DNA from: Legionella impletisoli
GTDB taxonomy: Bacteria; Pseudomonadota; Gammaproteobacteria; Legionellales; Legionellaceae
NCBI RefSeq assembly: GCF_900639875.1
Contig: NZ_CAAAIA010000001.1
Location: forward strand, 310,001-374,000
DNA: 64,000 nucleotides
Reading direction: 5' to 3'
Made by a program: the position numbers and the translations under genes. Below are positions 56,147-64,000 of the stretch, piece by piece; the first letter of the stretch is position 1, and every line of letters begins with the position of its first letter. Under the pieces are notes generated by a model. It searched no databases, had not been told where the DNA came from, and saw only the letters and a list, made by a program, of their open reading frames with translations.

Positions 56147-56443
56147 TTATACCTCTATCGCTGGGGTATGTGGTTCAGGAGACGTTTGAATAGACTCATT
56201 GTGCCTTCGAGGGCGAAATAGACCAAAACAAGATATACCCAATGACACTACCTGAAGACCAAACATGGTAGGCTCCATCCCTGGTTGCTTTTCTCCAACT
56301 AAGCTTGCGATGCCAAGCCCCATACCAATGACATTGACCACAACGGCAGCAGTAAGAATGTATTTTTTAAAGGTGTTAGAAGCTTCCGCCTCTTCTAATG
56401 CTTGATTAGCAATGTGTAATTGTTGAGAATAACTGACTGGCAT
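56147..56443 (-). CDS. Small two-TM protein, hypothetical (paralogue pair, member 1)
   Basis: This 98-residue protein has two membrane helices near residues 27-46 and 58-76, a helical N-terminal part (LHIANQALEEAEASN) and a polar tail. SLGISCFGLFRPRR and the TSPEPHTPAIEV end match the next gene (SVGLSVYGLFRHK, QTPSLPV). No known family is recognised. Both genes are on the minus strand ahead of the FAD gene. Confidence 0.65.
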   Translation of the reverse strand: MPVSYSQQLHIANQALEEAEASNTFKKYILTAAVVVNVIGMGLGIASLVGEKQPGMEPTMFGLQVVSLGISCFGLFRPRRHNESIQTSPEPHTPAIEV

Positions 56444-56487
56444 AACCTCTCCAAACTGGAATTAAGCTTCTTTAAAGAATCATTAAT

Positions 56488-56793
56488 TTAAACCGGTAAT
56501 GAGGGCGTTTGAACCGGTTCATCCTTTTTATCGGGAATTATATTTTTATGCCTAAATAACCCGTACACAGAAAGTCCTACAGACAAGACCCCCATACCTA
56601 AGACAGCACCCTCTAACCCTTCTTGTTCATCAAGCATATTCCAGACACCTAACGCTAGCTCACAAGCATCAACTATTAATGCGGTTTTGAGTATATTCAC
56701 TTTAAAAATATGAGCGTTATGAAGCTTTTGAAATAAGGCTTGAAGCGCGCTATGCGCTTGTTCTAGATCTTCATTCGTTTGTTCACAAGACAT
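56488..56793 (-). CDS. Small two-TM protein, hypothetical (paralogue pair, member 2)
   Basis: This 101-residue protein has a helical N-terminus (DLEQAHSALQALFQKLHNAH), two hydrophobic helices at about 35-53 and 62-79, and a polar tail. It has the same plan and shared motifs as the neighbour at 56147-56443, at moderate identity, so an old tandem duplication is likely. Hairpin topology would put both ends on one side of the membrane. Function unknown. Confidence 0.65.
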   Translation of the reverse strand: MSCEQTNEDLEQAHSALQALFQKLHNAHIFKVNILKTALIVDACELALGVWNMLDEQEGLEGAVLGMGVLSVGLSVYGLFRHKNIIPDKKDEPVQTPSLPV

Positions 56794-56907
56794 AGTTGAA
56801 CAGAATTCCTATATTATTGGAAAAATAGACTAGACCATACTAGCATATCTTCCGCTAGAGTCTACATTTGGTCTTGTACCTTAACTGGAATATCAAAGGA
56901 TACGATT

Positions 56908-57393
56908 ATGAAACTCAAAGGATCCTGCCATTGTCAGTCTGTACAATTTGAATGCGAAAGTCATTCTCCCTATCCTTACATGCGCTGCTATTGTTCGATA
57001 TGTAGAAAAACAGCCGGAGGCGGAGGATATGCCATTAATATTATGGGTATAGCCGATACATTAACGGTTCAAGGCCAAGAATCTATATCTATTTATCAAG
57101 CCGGGCTTTTTCCAGAAAAGAAAGAAAAATCAGAACTCAGTTCTGGTCGTCGCCATTTTTGTAAGCAGTGTGGAAGTTGTTTATGGGTTTCTGATCCAAA
57201 CTGGCCTCAGTTAATTCATCCCTTTGCCTCGGCCATCGATACCCCCCTCCCTAAAGCACCTGAAACCATTCATATGATGGTTGAGTTTGCTGTGAGCTGG
57301 TGCGACATTCCAGATAAGGAATTGAAATACCAGAATTATCCGCCTTTATCGATTGAAGCGTGGCACAAAAAGCACGAACTATGGCTTGAATAG
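56908..57393 (+). CDS. GFA-family (glutathione-dependent formaldehyde-activating enzyme-like) zinc protein
   Basis: This 161-residue protein has the Mss4-like GFA fold with cysteine zinc ligands: GSCHCQSVQFEC, CYCSICRKTAGG and HFCKQCGSCLWV. The family includes S-(hydroxymethyl)glutathione synthase but most members have unknown activity. It is cytosolic, stands alone, and is divergent from the two-TM gene pair. Confidence 0.88.
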   Translation: MKLKGSCHCQSVQFECESHSPYPYMRCYCSICRKTAGGGGYAINIMGIADTLTVQGQESISIYQAGLFPEKKEKSELSSGRRHFCKQCGSCLWVSDPNWPQLIHPFASAIDTPLPKAPETIHMMVEFAVSWCDIPDKELKYQNYPPLSIEAWHKKHELWLE

Positions 57394-57550
57394 CTCCTGT
57401 AGACAAAGAGCGAAGTTTAGACTCAATATGCAGACTTTTAAGCTCCTGCTTTGTACTACGTCAGGGAAGTGCAACAGTTAGCTATACTAAAATTAAGTCA
57501 GGTAAACTTGTCACAAAAAGTATAATGAACCTTAAACAGGGCTTACTTTT

Positions 57551-57865
57551 ATGAAATGGAAGATCTTTATTGTTGTATTTCTTTTTTGGATTCTTCCTGC
57601 ATACGCTGGATCTCTTAACGTTGGCATCACGGGGGACAATCCCCCATTTTGCTCAACTGCTGATCAAAGCCATCACTATTATGGGTTTGACATGGAAATT
57701 ATGGATCAACTCGGTAAGCGCTTAAATCAGCCGATCAATTATATCGTCATGTCCTTTCATCAACTTTTTACCGCAATAGATAATGAGACAATCGATTTAG
57801 CTATTGATTCAATTATTATAACGCCACAAAGAGAAAAAGATGAACCACTTACCGCAGTTCTATAA
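57551..57865 (+). pseudogene. Truncated periplasmic amino-acid-binding protein gene (SBP family 3)
   Basis: The 104-residue product has a signal peptide (MKWKIFIVVFLFWILPAYA) and the first lobe of an ArtJ/HisJ-like binding protein: LNVGITGDNPPFCSTADQ, YYGFDMEIMDQLGKRL, and DLAIDSIIITPQREK. Family members have about 240-270 residues, so over half, including the second lobe, is missing. The stop lies 15 bp from the convergent ankyrin gene, so the 3' part seems to have been deleted. Confidence 0.75.
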
Positions 57866-57880
57866 GTAACATCTTTATTC

Positions 57881-59050
57881 TTATTTTAAACAACAAGCGT
57901 TGCTGCCACCTTTTTCAAGTAAAAGATTTTTTATTTCTGGAATATCTTCATTTTTCTCAGATAAAGATAAAGGGGTATCACCATCCTCGGTAACATCATG
58001 AGTATTTACAGAGGTATGTTGTAAGAGCCATTGGACCATTTCAACATGCCCTTCAAGAACGGCTCGATGTAAAACAGAATACCCCTCATAATCCTTTAAA
58101 TTTGGATCCGCTCCTTTTTCTATCAATACCTTCATTGCAGGTAAATTTCCTGCCTCAGCTGCTAAAATTAACGGCGTTTTATTATAAGCATCCCTAACAT
58201 CTAAATCATGGGTTTTACCACAAACAAGTTTAGTAATCTCTTCTGTACCATAGAGAGCAGCATAGTGCAAAGCTACCCTACCCTTGGCATCAGAAAGAGA
58301 AGAAACGTTATCGTAATCTAACCAAAGTTCGATAAGTTTGGTATGTTGATTTAAAATAGCTTTATGAATAGGATATACTTGATAATTATTTGATTGAAGC
58401 AACATAGGGCTTAGTTCTGCTTCATCCTCAACATACACCTCATAAAGCCCATTTACTGCAATTAAATGCAATAATGAATCACCACTTTTGTCTTGATGAA
58501 ACACCGAGTGCGGCGCTTTTATCTTTAATAGCTGATAAACGGCTTTTTTTCTCTCAACGAGATCAAGGGAGGAATCAATGGGTATCAGCAAAGTAGTATA
58601 GATTGGCAACTGGCCCGTGCTATTTTCTACTTCAGGATTAGCACCTTTTTCTAAAAGGGCCCTTACTGTGTGCACATAACCTCTACCTGCAGAAAGATGT
58701 AAGGGGGTCATCCCATACTGATTTTTTAAACTCCAAAGCTCTTTAGACTCTGAGACAGTATTCGTTATAAAACGATCATATCCATGAGCAGAAGCGTATT
58801 GAATTAAAGTTAAATAATCCAGCTCAGGAATAGATATTGATGGATTTTGAGCCGTATGGGGCAAAAAATCTTCTAAGTATGACTTAGAAAACTTTAAATA
58901 ATGATTATATTGTTCTTCTGGCTCACCATAAAATGAAATGTCTCTTGAAACGTGTTCATAACACCAACGTTTTATGACTTCTAAACTTTTTTCGGTATAT
59001 TCAGAAGTTAAATTTAGTTCTTCACAAAGCATTTGATAGTTTTTAATCAT
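57881..59050 (-). CDS. Ankyrin-repeat protein, probable effector
   Basis: This 389-residue protein has about six ankyrin repeats between residues 110 and 375, the clearest being YGMTPLHLSAGRGYVHTVRALLEKGANP, GRVALHYAALYG, NKTPLILAAEAGNLPAMKVLIEKGADPN and GYSVLHRAVLEGHVEMVQWLL in overlapping form. The N-terminal 100 residues are helical and unassigned. The last four residues are CCLK, of CaaX shape but with an unfavoured Lys at the end. It is 34 bp downstream of the kinase-like gene, same strand. Effector role is inferred. Confidence 0.85.
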   Translation of the reverse strand: MIKNYQMLCEELNLTSEYTEKSLEVIKRWCYEHVSRDISFYGEPEEQYNHYLKFSKSYLEDFLPHTAQNPSISIPELDYLTLIQYASAHGYDRFITNTVSESKELWSLKNQYGMTPLHLSAGRGYVHTVRALLEKGANPEVENSTGQLPIYTTLLIPIDSSLDLVERKKAVYQLLKIKAPHSVFHQDKSGDSLLHLIAVNGLYEVYVEDEAELSPMLLQSNNYQVYPIHKAILNQHTKLIELWLDYDNVSSLSDAKGRVALHYAALYGTEEITKLVCGKTHDLDVRDAYNKTPLILAAEAGNLPAMKVLIEKGADPNLKDYEGYSVLHRAVLEGHVEMVQWLLQHTSVNTHDVTEDGDTPLSLSEKNEDIPEIKNLLLEKGGSNACCLK

Positions 59051-59084
59051 AATTTATATCCACCCCTGACTATTTTTTTTGCAT

Positions 59085-61640
59085 CTAGCGAGGAGTATAC
59101 CTGCTACTATGCTCTTTCACTTCCTCTGGTTTTACCTGCTCTTTTACAGACTCTTTAGCCTGCTGAAATTTATTTTTAAATTTAACAAATGTATCTGCTG
59201 CTTTTTTTTCATCCAATGAAGGTTCTCTCGATCTGAACATATGACGGTGTGATGCCATAGCCAACTGTACGTTTTTGGTGGCTTCTGTCTTTCCTAGTGA
59301 AATATTTCCTCGTTCGGCCAAGGGTACTTTTGCCATTGCTGACTCGATTAGTTCGGCTTTTCTTTTCATTCCTACTGTAAACGCATTTGCTCCATTTCGA
59401 AACGAATTAATAGCATCCCTAACATAGTCTATTTCTGGATTTTTAAAACCACACTGAGCTTTAGTTAGGCTCTCTTTAATAGCCAAGAGTTCCTCGTTTG
59501 TATTTGCGGTTAAAATACGCTTCCTGTTCTCGGAAATAAATTTTTCCATTTCAATATCATTATCACCAAACTGATATTTCTTAATATCACTTAAGATATC
59601 TTCACAAGATTTTTTGCTTTCCATCATTGCTAACTTCTGCGATAAATCATCACTAATTGCTAATAATGCGCTCTTATCGGTTTGAGCTATGATTTTTTGT
59701 CTAGTACTCTCTATAAGTCGTTGTATGGCAGGATCCTTAGTAAATGGTTTTAATGCTACTACTCTTGACAAAGTAGTTTGCTTGGCATGTACAAGCTCTT
59801 TTATTTCAGATAGTTTTTTCTGTACCTCCGTTTTTATTTGCTTAAGCTCTGAATCGTTTTTCGCAGTATGTATTGCTAGGCTTTTAAGACGAATGAAATC
59901 ATTAAGCTCCTGCCGATGCGACATTGGAAATAAAGCATATTGCTCATTAAGCATAGTTGTTACTGCTTGGACTTGACTATAACACTCTTTTTTTAATGGC
60001 ATCATTTTTATTTCTTCTAGCCTTTTAGTCGCTTCTGCGACAGATATCCTCATGCTAGCATTGGGGTTAATCATCCGCTCTATTAGGCTTTTTAATTCTT
60101 TTCCTTGCTCTGTTTGAAAAATTGGATCCTTGAAATCAAAGTCACGCCAATGATTTTTATCATTAAGATATTGGTAATCACATTTAGTCATATATTGATA
60201 GAGATTTTTCCCTAGCATAAAAGAATGTGCTTTATCGGCGGAAAATTTAGCCTGTTTAAATTCGGGAGGCATCATATAACGCGTTCGGAGTAAATCTCCC
60301 CAGCGATTTTGAGGATTATTGGCATCGTAATTTCCATCCGTATTTAAATATACAAACGATTTTGAATCTGCGATTTTAACGACATCATTTTCATCAATGA
60401 GCCAGTTCGTATTTTTCATATCGGGAAATAAGCAACCATCTTGTCGCACGCCCTCCAAAATAACACCCATTTGACTATAAACATTTAAGGCAGAATTTAA
60501 ACGTGCCGCAGTATTTGGTTGCTTTTGTGCATGACTTTCAAGATCACCTCCAAGACAAAAATCAGTTATTAGTAGGTTTCTTGTAATCATTTGACTACCC
60601 TGTTTATAGGTAGCCACCCTCTCTGCATAAACTGGTGTTAAAATATCTTTTAATGCACTTTCTCTTAAATAAGTTTCAGCGGCTTTGGGCATACCTAAAC
60701 GATACTCTACCTTTAAAACAGACATCTTACCCGTTTGAGTATTGGTTACTTTAAAATTTTTAGAATTATTTCCACCTAAAAATTCGAGGGTATGATTTTC
60801 TAGAAACTCTTTCCACTGAGGGTATTCTGGATCAGAAGTAGAATATAGATTTTTAAGATCATCCGCATTAAAGTTCTTAGCAGATAAAATAACTAATAAC
60901 CGATTTGCTTTTTTAGGCGACATATTAGCTAAGAACTCTGGCAATGAGCTTTGTGAGTCGCTTTGAACAGAACTTACTAATTCCAATGAAATTTTGCTTA
61001 AAGAAGCTAACTCTAAAAAGGATTGTTGCTTCTTAAGCTCATTAAATAAACGGTGGTACATTTGTGTTCGATATTCAGGAAAGTCTTGAATAACGTCTCC
61101 TGAAAATTGCTCATCAATTCGTATTCGCTCTTGATAAATCTGCTTATAAATTTCTGTTTTTTCTTCTTTGGTTTGAGCCTTGTTGTATTGCTCGATTAAT
61201 CTATTAAGACGACGAATCCCTTCATTTGCCTCAGAAACAAAGCGTCTTGCTTGCTCATCCATGGGGTATGGATTCAAAATCTCAGATAACTTTTCCATGG
61301 GAATGAATTTTTTAGGATTGCTATTTCTTTCAGGAGGAGCTCTCATTTGAGGTTGAGCACTTAGATCAGCTAATGAAGGAATGAAATTTTTGTCAGGATT
61401 CGTTTGCTTTAATTGCATTAATTGATTTATTTTTTCGATTTCGTTTGTATTAAACTTGGTTTTTAAAAAGAGCACAGCCAGATCTTTATGCTCTTGAGTA
61501 TATTTGGTATCGTGACTGGTATATACTTTCCAGGCGTAATCTAATCGTTTTGAAAGAGAACCCGTTTTGTCCTTATAAATATCACCGCTCAATAAATCAT
61601 CTTTATTTGGGTGTTTACGAAGTTTATCTAATAACCCCAT
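59085..61640 (-). CDS. Eukaryotic-like protein kinase-fold protein (LegK-like), probable effector
   Basis: This 851-residue protein has a kinase-like domain at about residues 285-545. LGGNNSKNFKV is a glycine-rich-loop equivalent, Lys310 lies in SVLKVE, Glu327 in the following helix, hinge ITDFCLGGDLESH, catalytic loop LFPDMKNTN with Asp407, Lys409 and Asn412, metal Asp425 in IADSKS, and MMPPE as the APE motif. HRD and DFG are altered (FPD, DSK) but the key acids remain. Both flanks are helical and coiled-coil, and the tail is rich in Lys and Glu (EEVKEHSSRYTPR). The layout resembles LegK effectors; activity is not proved. Confidence 0.85.
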   Translation of the reverse strand: MGLLDKLRKHPNKDDLLSGDIYKDKTGSLSKRLDYAWKVYTSHDTKYTQEHKDLAVLFLKTKFNTNEIEKINQLMQLKQTNPDKNFIPSLADLSAQPQMRAPPERNSNPKKFIPMEKLSEILNPYPMDEQARRFVSEANEGIRRLNRLIEQYNKAQTKEEKTEIYKQIYQERIRIDEQFSGDVIQDFPEYRTQMYHRLFNELKKQQSFLELASLSKISLELVSSVQSDSQSSLPEFLANMSPKKANRLLVILSAKNFNADDLKNLYSTSDPEYPQWKEFLENHTLEFLGGNNSKNFKVTNTQTGKMSVLKVEYRLGMPKAAETYLRESALKDILTPVYAERVATYKQGSQMITRNLLITDFCLGGDLESHAQKQPNTAARLNSALNVYSQMGVILEGVRQDGCLFPDMKNTNWLIDENDVVKIADSKSFVYLNTDGNYDANNPQNRWGDLLRTRYMMPPEFKQAKFSADKAHSFMLGKNLYQYMTKCDYQYLNDKNHWRDFDFKDPIFQTEQGKELKSLIERMINPNASMRISVAEATKRLEEIKMMPLKKECYSQVQAVTTMLNEQYALFPMSHRQELNDFIRLKSLAIHTAKNDSELKQIKTEVQKKLSEIKELVHAKQTTLSRVVALKPFTKDPAIQRLIESTRQKIIAQTDKSALLAISDDLSQKLAMMESKKSCEDILSDIKKYQFGDNDIEMEKFISENRKRILTANTNEELLAIKESLTKAQCGFKNPEIDYVRDAINSFRNGANAFTVGMKRKAELIESAMAKVPLAERGNISLGKTEATKNVQLAMASHRHMFRSREPSLDEKKAADTFVKFKNKFQQAKESVKEQVKPEEVKEHSSRYTPR

Positions 61641-61947
61641 TAAGAATACCGGTTATAAAACCTATATTTTAAATTTAGTCTGCGATGCATCTTGTGTCAA
61701 AATATAGACATAATGAATTAAAATCTCCCAGATCTTGATTCAAGATAAAAGTGTCTACGTCTATTGTTGGAAATCAGATAATCAATAATTGAATAAGAAA
61801 TACGCATTTATCAAGAAGGCTAATGAAACACAGTAACTAGGCAAGAATAATTAAAAAATAACTCTAGTTTGGAGCGTTTACTTTGTTACACCATAGCGAT
61901 TAGGATATCATTCGCTTTTGATAAAGCCGATGCACATATAACGAACT
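61641..61947. other. Intergenic gap between kinase-like gene and rlmI
   Basis: This 307-base gap between divergent genes is AT-rich. It holds a small palindrome ATCTTGA-T-TCAAGAT near 61732-61746 and a promoter candidate for rlmI. No gene, RNA or repeat from the families above is seen in it. Confidence 0.5.
61883..61911 (+). promoter_or_regulatory. Sigma70 promoter candidate of rlmI
   Basis: TTGTTA (61883-61888) and TATCAT (61906-61911) lie 17 bases apart, ending 36 bases before the methyltransferase start. Confidence 0.4.
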
Positions 61948-63123
61948 ATGAAACAGTTAATTCTACAAAAAAACCATCAAAAACGTTTACTCCAAGGTCA
62001 TCGCTGGATATACAGCAATGAAATTAATACCAAGCGCTCATCTTTAAAAGATTTTTCTCAAGGAGAACTCGTTGAGGTGTGTGATTCTCAAGGGCAAACG
62101 TTGGGTATTGCCTATGTAAATCCTCATTCCTTAATTACCGCAAGGCTGCTTACTGATCAATCTACTCTACCTGATGATTGGATTAAGCTACGTATACAAA
62201 ATGCCTTACGTTACCGTGAGCAGTTTTATGACAAACCCTATTATCGTTTAGTTTATGGGGAAAGCGATGCGTTACCAGGTTTAGTCATTGATCGTTATGA
62301 TCAAGATTTTGTGATTCAAATTAATACCGCAGGCATGGAACAACAGATTGAAGCAATTTATGGTGCACTCATCGAACTGTTTCAACCAAACTCTATCTGG
62401 TTACGAGCCGATAGCAGCATGCGCGAGTTAGAAAATCTCCCTAAATATGCAAAAGAGTTACATGGAGAATTACCTGAATATTTAACCATTATTGAGAATG
62501 ACGTGCGATTTGAAATTCCTCGTGAAGCTTCACAAAAAACTGGTTGGTTCTATGATCATCGTGAAAATCGTGCTTTTTTAAAGTCATTAGCTCAAGGTAA
62601 GCGTGTTTTAGATGTATTTAGTTATGCAGGGGGCTGGGGGATCCAAGCCGCAATGGGAGGTGCTGCCAATGTGACTTGTGTAGATTCATCACACACGGCA
62701 ATGGAATTTGTGCAACATAATGCCCGACTAAATCAGGTTCAAGATAACGTTCATATCTTTCAATCAGATGCCTTTGAAGCATTAAAGCTCTTAAAACATC
62801 AAGAAGAACTTTTTGATGTTGTCGTTTTAGATCCCCCCGCTTTTATTAAACGACGAAAAGATTTCAAACAAGGTTTAACGGCTTATTATCGTGCTAATCA
62901 ACAAGCACTTAAATTGTTGCAACCAGGGGGAATCCTAGTCTCTGCCTCTTGCTCCCATCATCTATCTGAACATGATTTACAAGAAGTCATTCAACAAAGT
63001 CTTGCTCAAGCCGGTCGAACGGGACGGCTAATCTTACGAGGCCACCCTGGATTTGATCACCCCATTCATCCGGCTATGCCAGAAACTTATTATCTAAAAG
63101 CATTCTTTATACAATTGGATTAA
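61948..63123 (+). CDS. rlmI: 23S rRNA (cytosine-C5)-methyltransferase RlmI-like
   Basis: This 391-residue protein has an N-terminal PUA domain (about 1-80, with HRWIYSNEINTKR) and a C-terminal class I methyltransferase. SAM loop VLDVFSYAGGWGIQAAMGGA, and DPPAFIKRRKDFKQG as the catalytic DPP motif, then SCSHHLSEHDL with the Cys of m5C enzymes. RlmI modifies C1962 of E. coli 23S rRNA. Length matches E. coli RlmI (396). It stands alone. Confidence 0.93.
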   Translation: MKQLILQKNHQKRLLQGHRWIYSNEINTKRSSLKDFSQGELVEVCDSQGQTLGIAYVNPHSLITARLLTDQSTLPDDWIKLRIQNALRYREQFYDKPYYRLVYGESDALPGLVIDRYDQDFVIQINTAGMEQQIEAIYGALIELFQPNSIWLRADSSMRELENLPKYAKELHGELPEYLTIIENDVRFEIPREASQKTGWFYDHRENRAFLKSLAQGKRVLDVFSYAGGWGIQAAMGGAANVTCVDSSHTAMEFVQHNARLNQVQDNVHIFQSDAFEALKLLKHQEELFDVVVLDPPAFIKRRKDFKQGLTAYYRANQQALKLLQPGGILVSASCSHHLSEHDLQEVIQQSLAQAGRTGRLILRGHPGFDHPIHPAMPETYYLKAFFIQLD

Positions 63124-63216
63124 CTATTTTTTCCCCTTTTACCAAGGTTTTTCTGGATGCGGATCAGCCGAGGCACTTAAGCAAGGACAATGGCCAACAT
63201 ACCTAATAACACAGCC

Positions 63217-63822
63217 CTACTTGCGCACCAAGTATGATATAGAAGGAAGCGCTCTTTCAGAGGGTGCACGGAGTTCGTCGAGTTCTAATTGAACTTTTTT
63301 GATTTCTTCACGGATTTCTTTTATACGAACATTATTAACAGACATATCTTTAAGGGCTGTATCAATTAATTTATTTTTTTCTTTATGAGAAAGCGTGACG
63401 TCATTACAGGTAAGAATATAGATCTCATGTAACAATCGATGAATCTCAAGTATTTCTGCTAGCGTTTGTTTTTTATATTGGAGTAGCTGCTTTAATATCT
63501 CTACCTCAGTGAATGAACGTTCATTTATTATGCTTGGCTTTTTTTCTTCTATAGGAGGTAGCTTAGCATTTGGTACCTTAGAAAAGAATGATTTTTGTTC
63601 AGAAGGAGGTCGTCTTGGCTTAACTCTGGCTAAAGACAGCTCTACTTGGGAGGAAGGTTTACAATCATCTAAGGGTGGAAGAAATGGGGCATGTTTTTGT
63701 TCTCGCGCAACGTAAGAAGGCACTTTAGTAGGTTGATGAACAAAAAAGGAGGGTTTGGAGACGGCATTTTGACTATTGGGTCTTTTTCTTAATGCTAGGT
63801 TCAAACGGCGTTCTGATTCCAT
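63217..63822 (-). CDS. Hypothetical protein, Pro-rich N-terminus and coiled-coil C-terminus
   Basis: This 201-residue protein is basic and Pro/Ser-rich in its first half (about 1-100, with FLPPLDDCKPSS and ARVKPRRPPSE). The second half is helical, ending in a coiled coil RIKEIREEIKKVQLELDELRA and a short tail SISYLVRK. No family, signal peptide or membrane segment is seen. The plan is like that of some Dot/Icm substrates. It is convergent with rlmI. The last 178 bases of the window after it hold nothing recognisable. Confidence 0.65.
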   Translation of the reverse strand: MESERRLNLALRKRPNSQNAVSKPSFFVHQPTKVPSYVAREQKHAPFLPPLDDCKPSSQVELSLARVKPRRPPSEQKSFFSKVPNAKLPPIEEKKPSIINERSFTEVEILKQLLQYKKQTLAEILEIHRLLHEIYILTCNDVTLSHKEKNKLIDTALKDMSVNNVRIKEIREEIKKVQLELDELRAPSERALPSISYLVRK

Positions 63823-64000
63823 ACAGATATTCCTTATCGTTCTTGAATCAATCCCATATATTCCATAGTTCCAATGGGTGATAGCTTCACGATAGCATAC
63901 ATTTTTTCTTAGTCAAAACCTCTAAGATAAAACTTAAGATGAAACCATACGATATATTGATGCCATCACTATTAATTTGAACGCCATAAGAGATTTACTG

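Noticed and set aside
1-64000. tRNA or rRNA genes
   Set aside because: No cloverleaf-like segment with a TTCGA-type arm and matching stems, and no rRNA stretch, was recognised by eye; a tRNAscan run would settle this.

Overview
The window is AT-rich gammaproteobacterial chromosome and most resembles Legionella or a close Legionellales relative. Four things support this. Housekeeping genes lie in the block gyrA-serC-aroA-cmk-rpsA, with lapA, lapB and pyrF beyond. GyrA carries Thr where E. coli GyrA has Ser83, as in L. pneumophila. Genes that look like Dot/Icm-type effectors (eukaryotic-like protein kinase, ankyrin protein, membrane-hairpin proteins) are scattered among core genes. A eukaryotic-like histone deacetylase homologue is present. 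The genus is inferred from gene content and order, not from a database search. No rRNA, tRNA, CRISPR array, intact insertion sequence or prophage was recognised.

Layout. 0.1-8 kb: HDAC-family deacylase, a beta-CASP metallo-beta-lactamase RNase, small membrane proteins, a membrane-hairpin protein, beta-carbonic anhydrase, an outer-membrane barrel protein, a ZIP-like membrane protein and a HAD phosphatase, ending in a structured repeat array (7.8-8.35 kb). 8.3-15.8 kb: a secreted Cys protein, TehB, ubiC-ubiA, two FimT/GspH pseudopilins, a uracil-DNA glycosylase, pyrF and lapB-lapA. 16-23.5 kb: rpsA and the cmk-aroA-serC-gyrA block. 23.7-32.6 kb: nucleoside phosphorylase, citrate synthase, glycerol catabolism (divergent glpK and glpD), thioredoxin, adk, a lytic transglycosylase lipoprotein and a 3'-5' exonuclease. 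32.7-44 kb: rimI, then an apparent run of antiporter, ampE-like, Cys-rich lipoprotein, aceE, aceF and lpd, then cydAB of short-Q-loop size. 44-51.3 kb: a YgjP-type metallopeptidase, an SLC1-type symporter, an unknown protein with four internal repeats, and a translationally coupled phosphotransacylase / acetate kinase / SDR operon. 51.6-56.1 kb: an envelope-glycan cluster (GT-C-like membrane protein, FAD oxidoreductase, GtrA, GalE). 56.1-64 kb: accessory genes including two paralogous two-TM proteins, a GFA protein, a truncated solute-binding-protein gene, an ankyrin protein, a large kinase-like protein, RlmI and a coiled-coil protein.

The core genes give central carbon flow (glycerol to G3P/DHAP, pyruvate to acetyl-CoA, acetyl-CoA to citrate), terminal respiration (ubiquinone head-group synthesis, bd oxidase) and envelope/LPS control (LapAB, AmpE-like, lytic transglycosylase). 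The accessory genes look aimed at the host.

The most unusual material is non-coding. One dispersed element has three same-strand copies, each ahead of a plus-strand gene. A tandem array at 7.8-8.35 kb shares hairpins with a copy at 26.2 kb, and one stem shows a compensatory base-pair change. A 111-bp imperfect palindrome lies just upstream of gyrA. Two MITE-like palindromic repeats sit at 11.4 and 46.6 kb. Among proteins, the four-repeat protein at 46.8-48.2 kb with an NLS-like cluster and the 851-residue kinase-like protein stand out.
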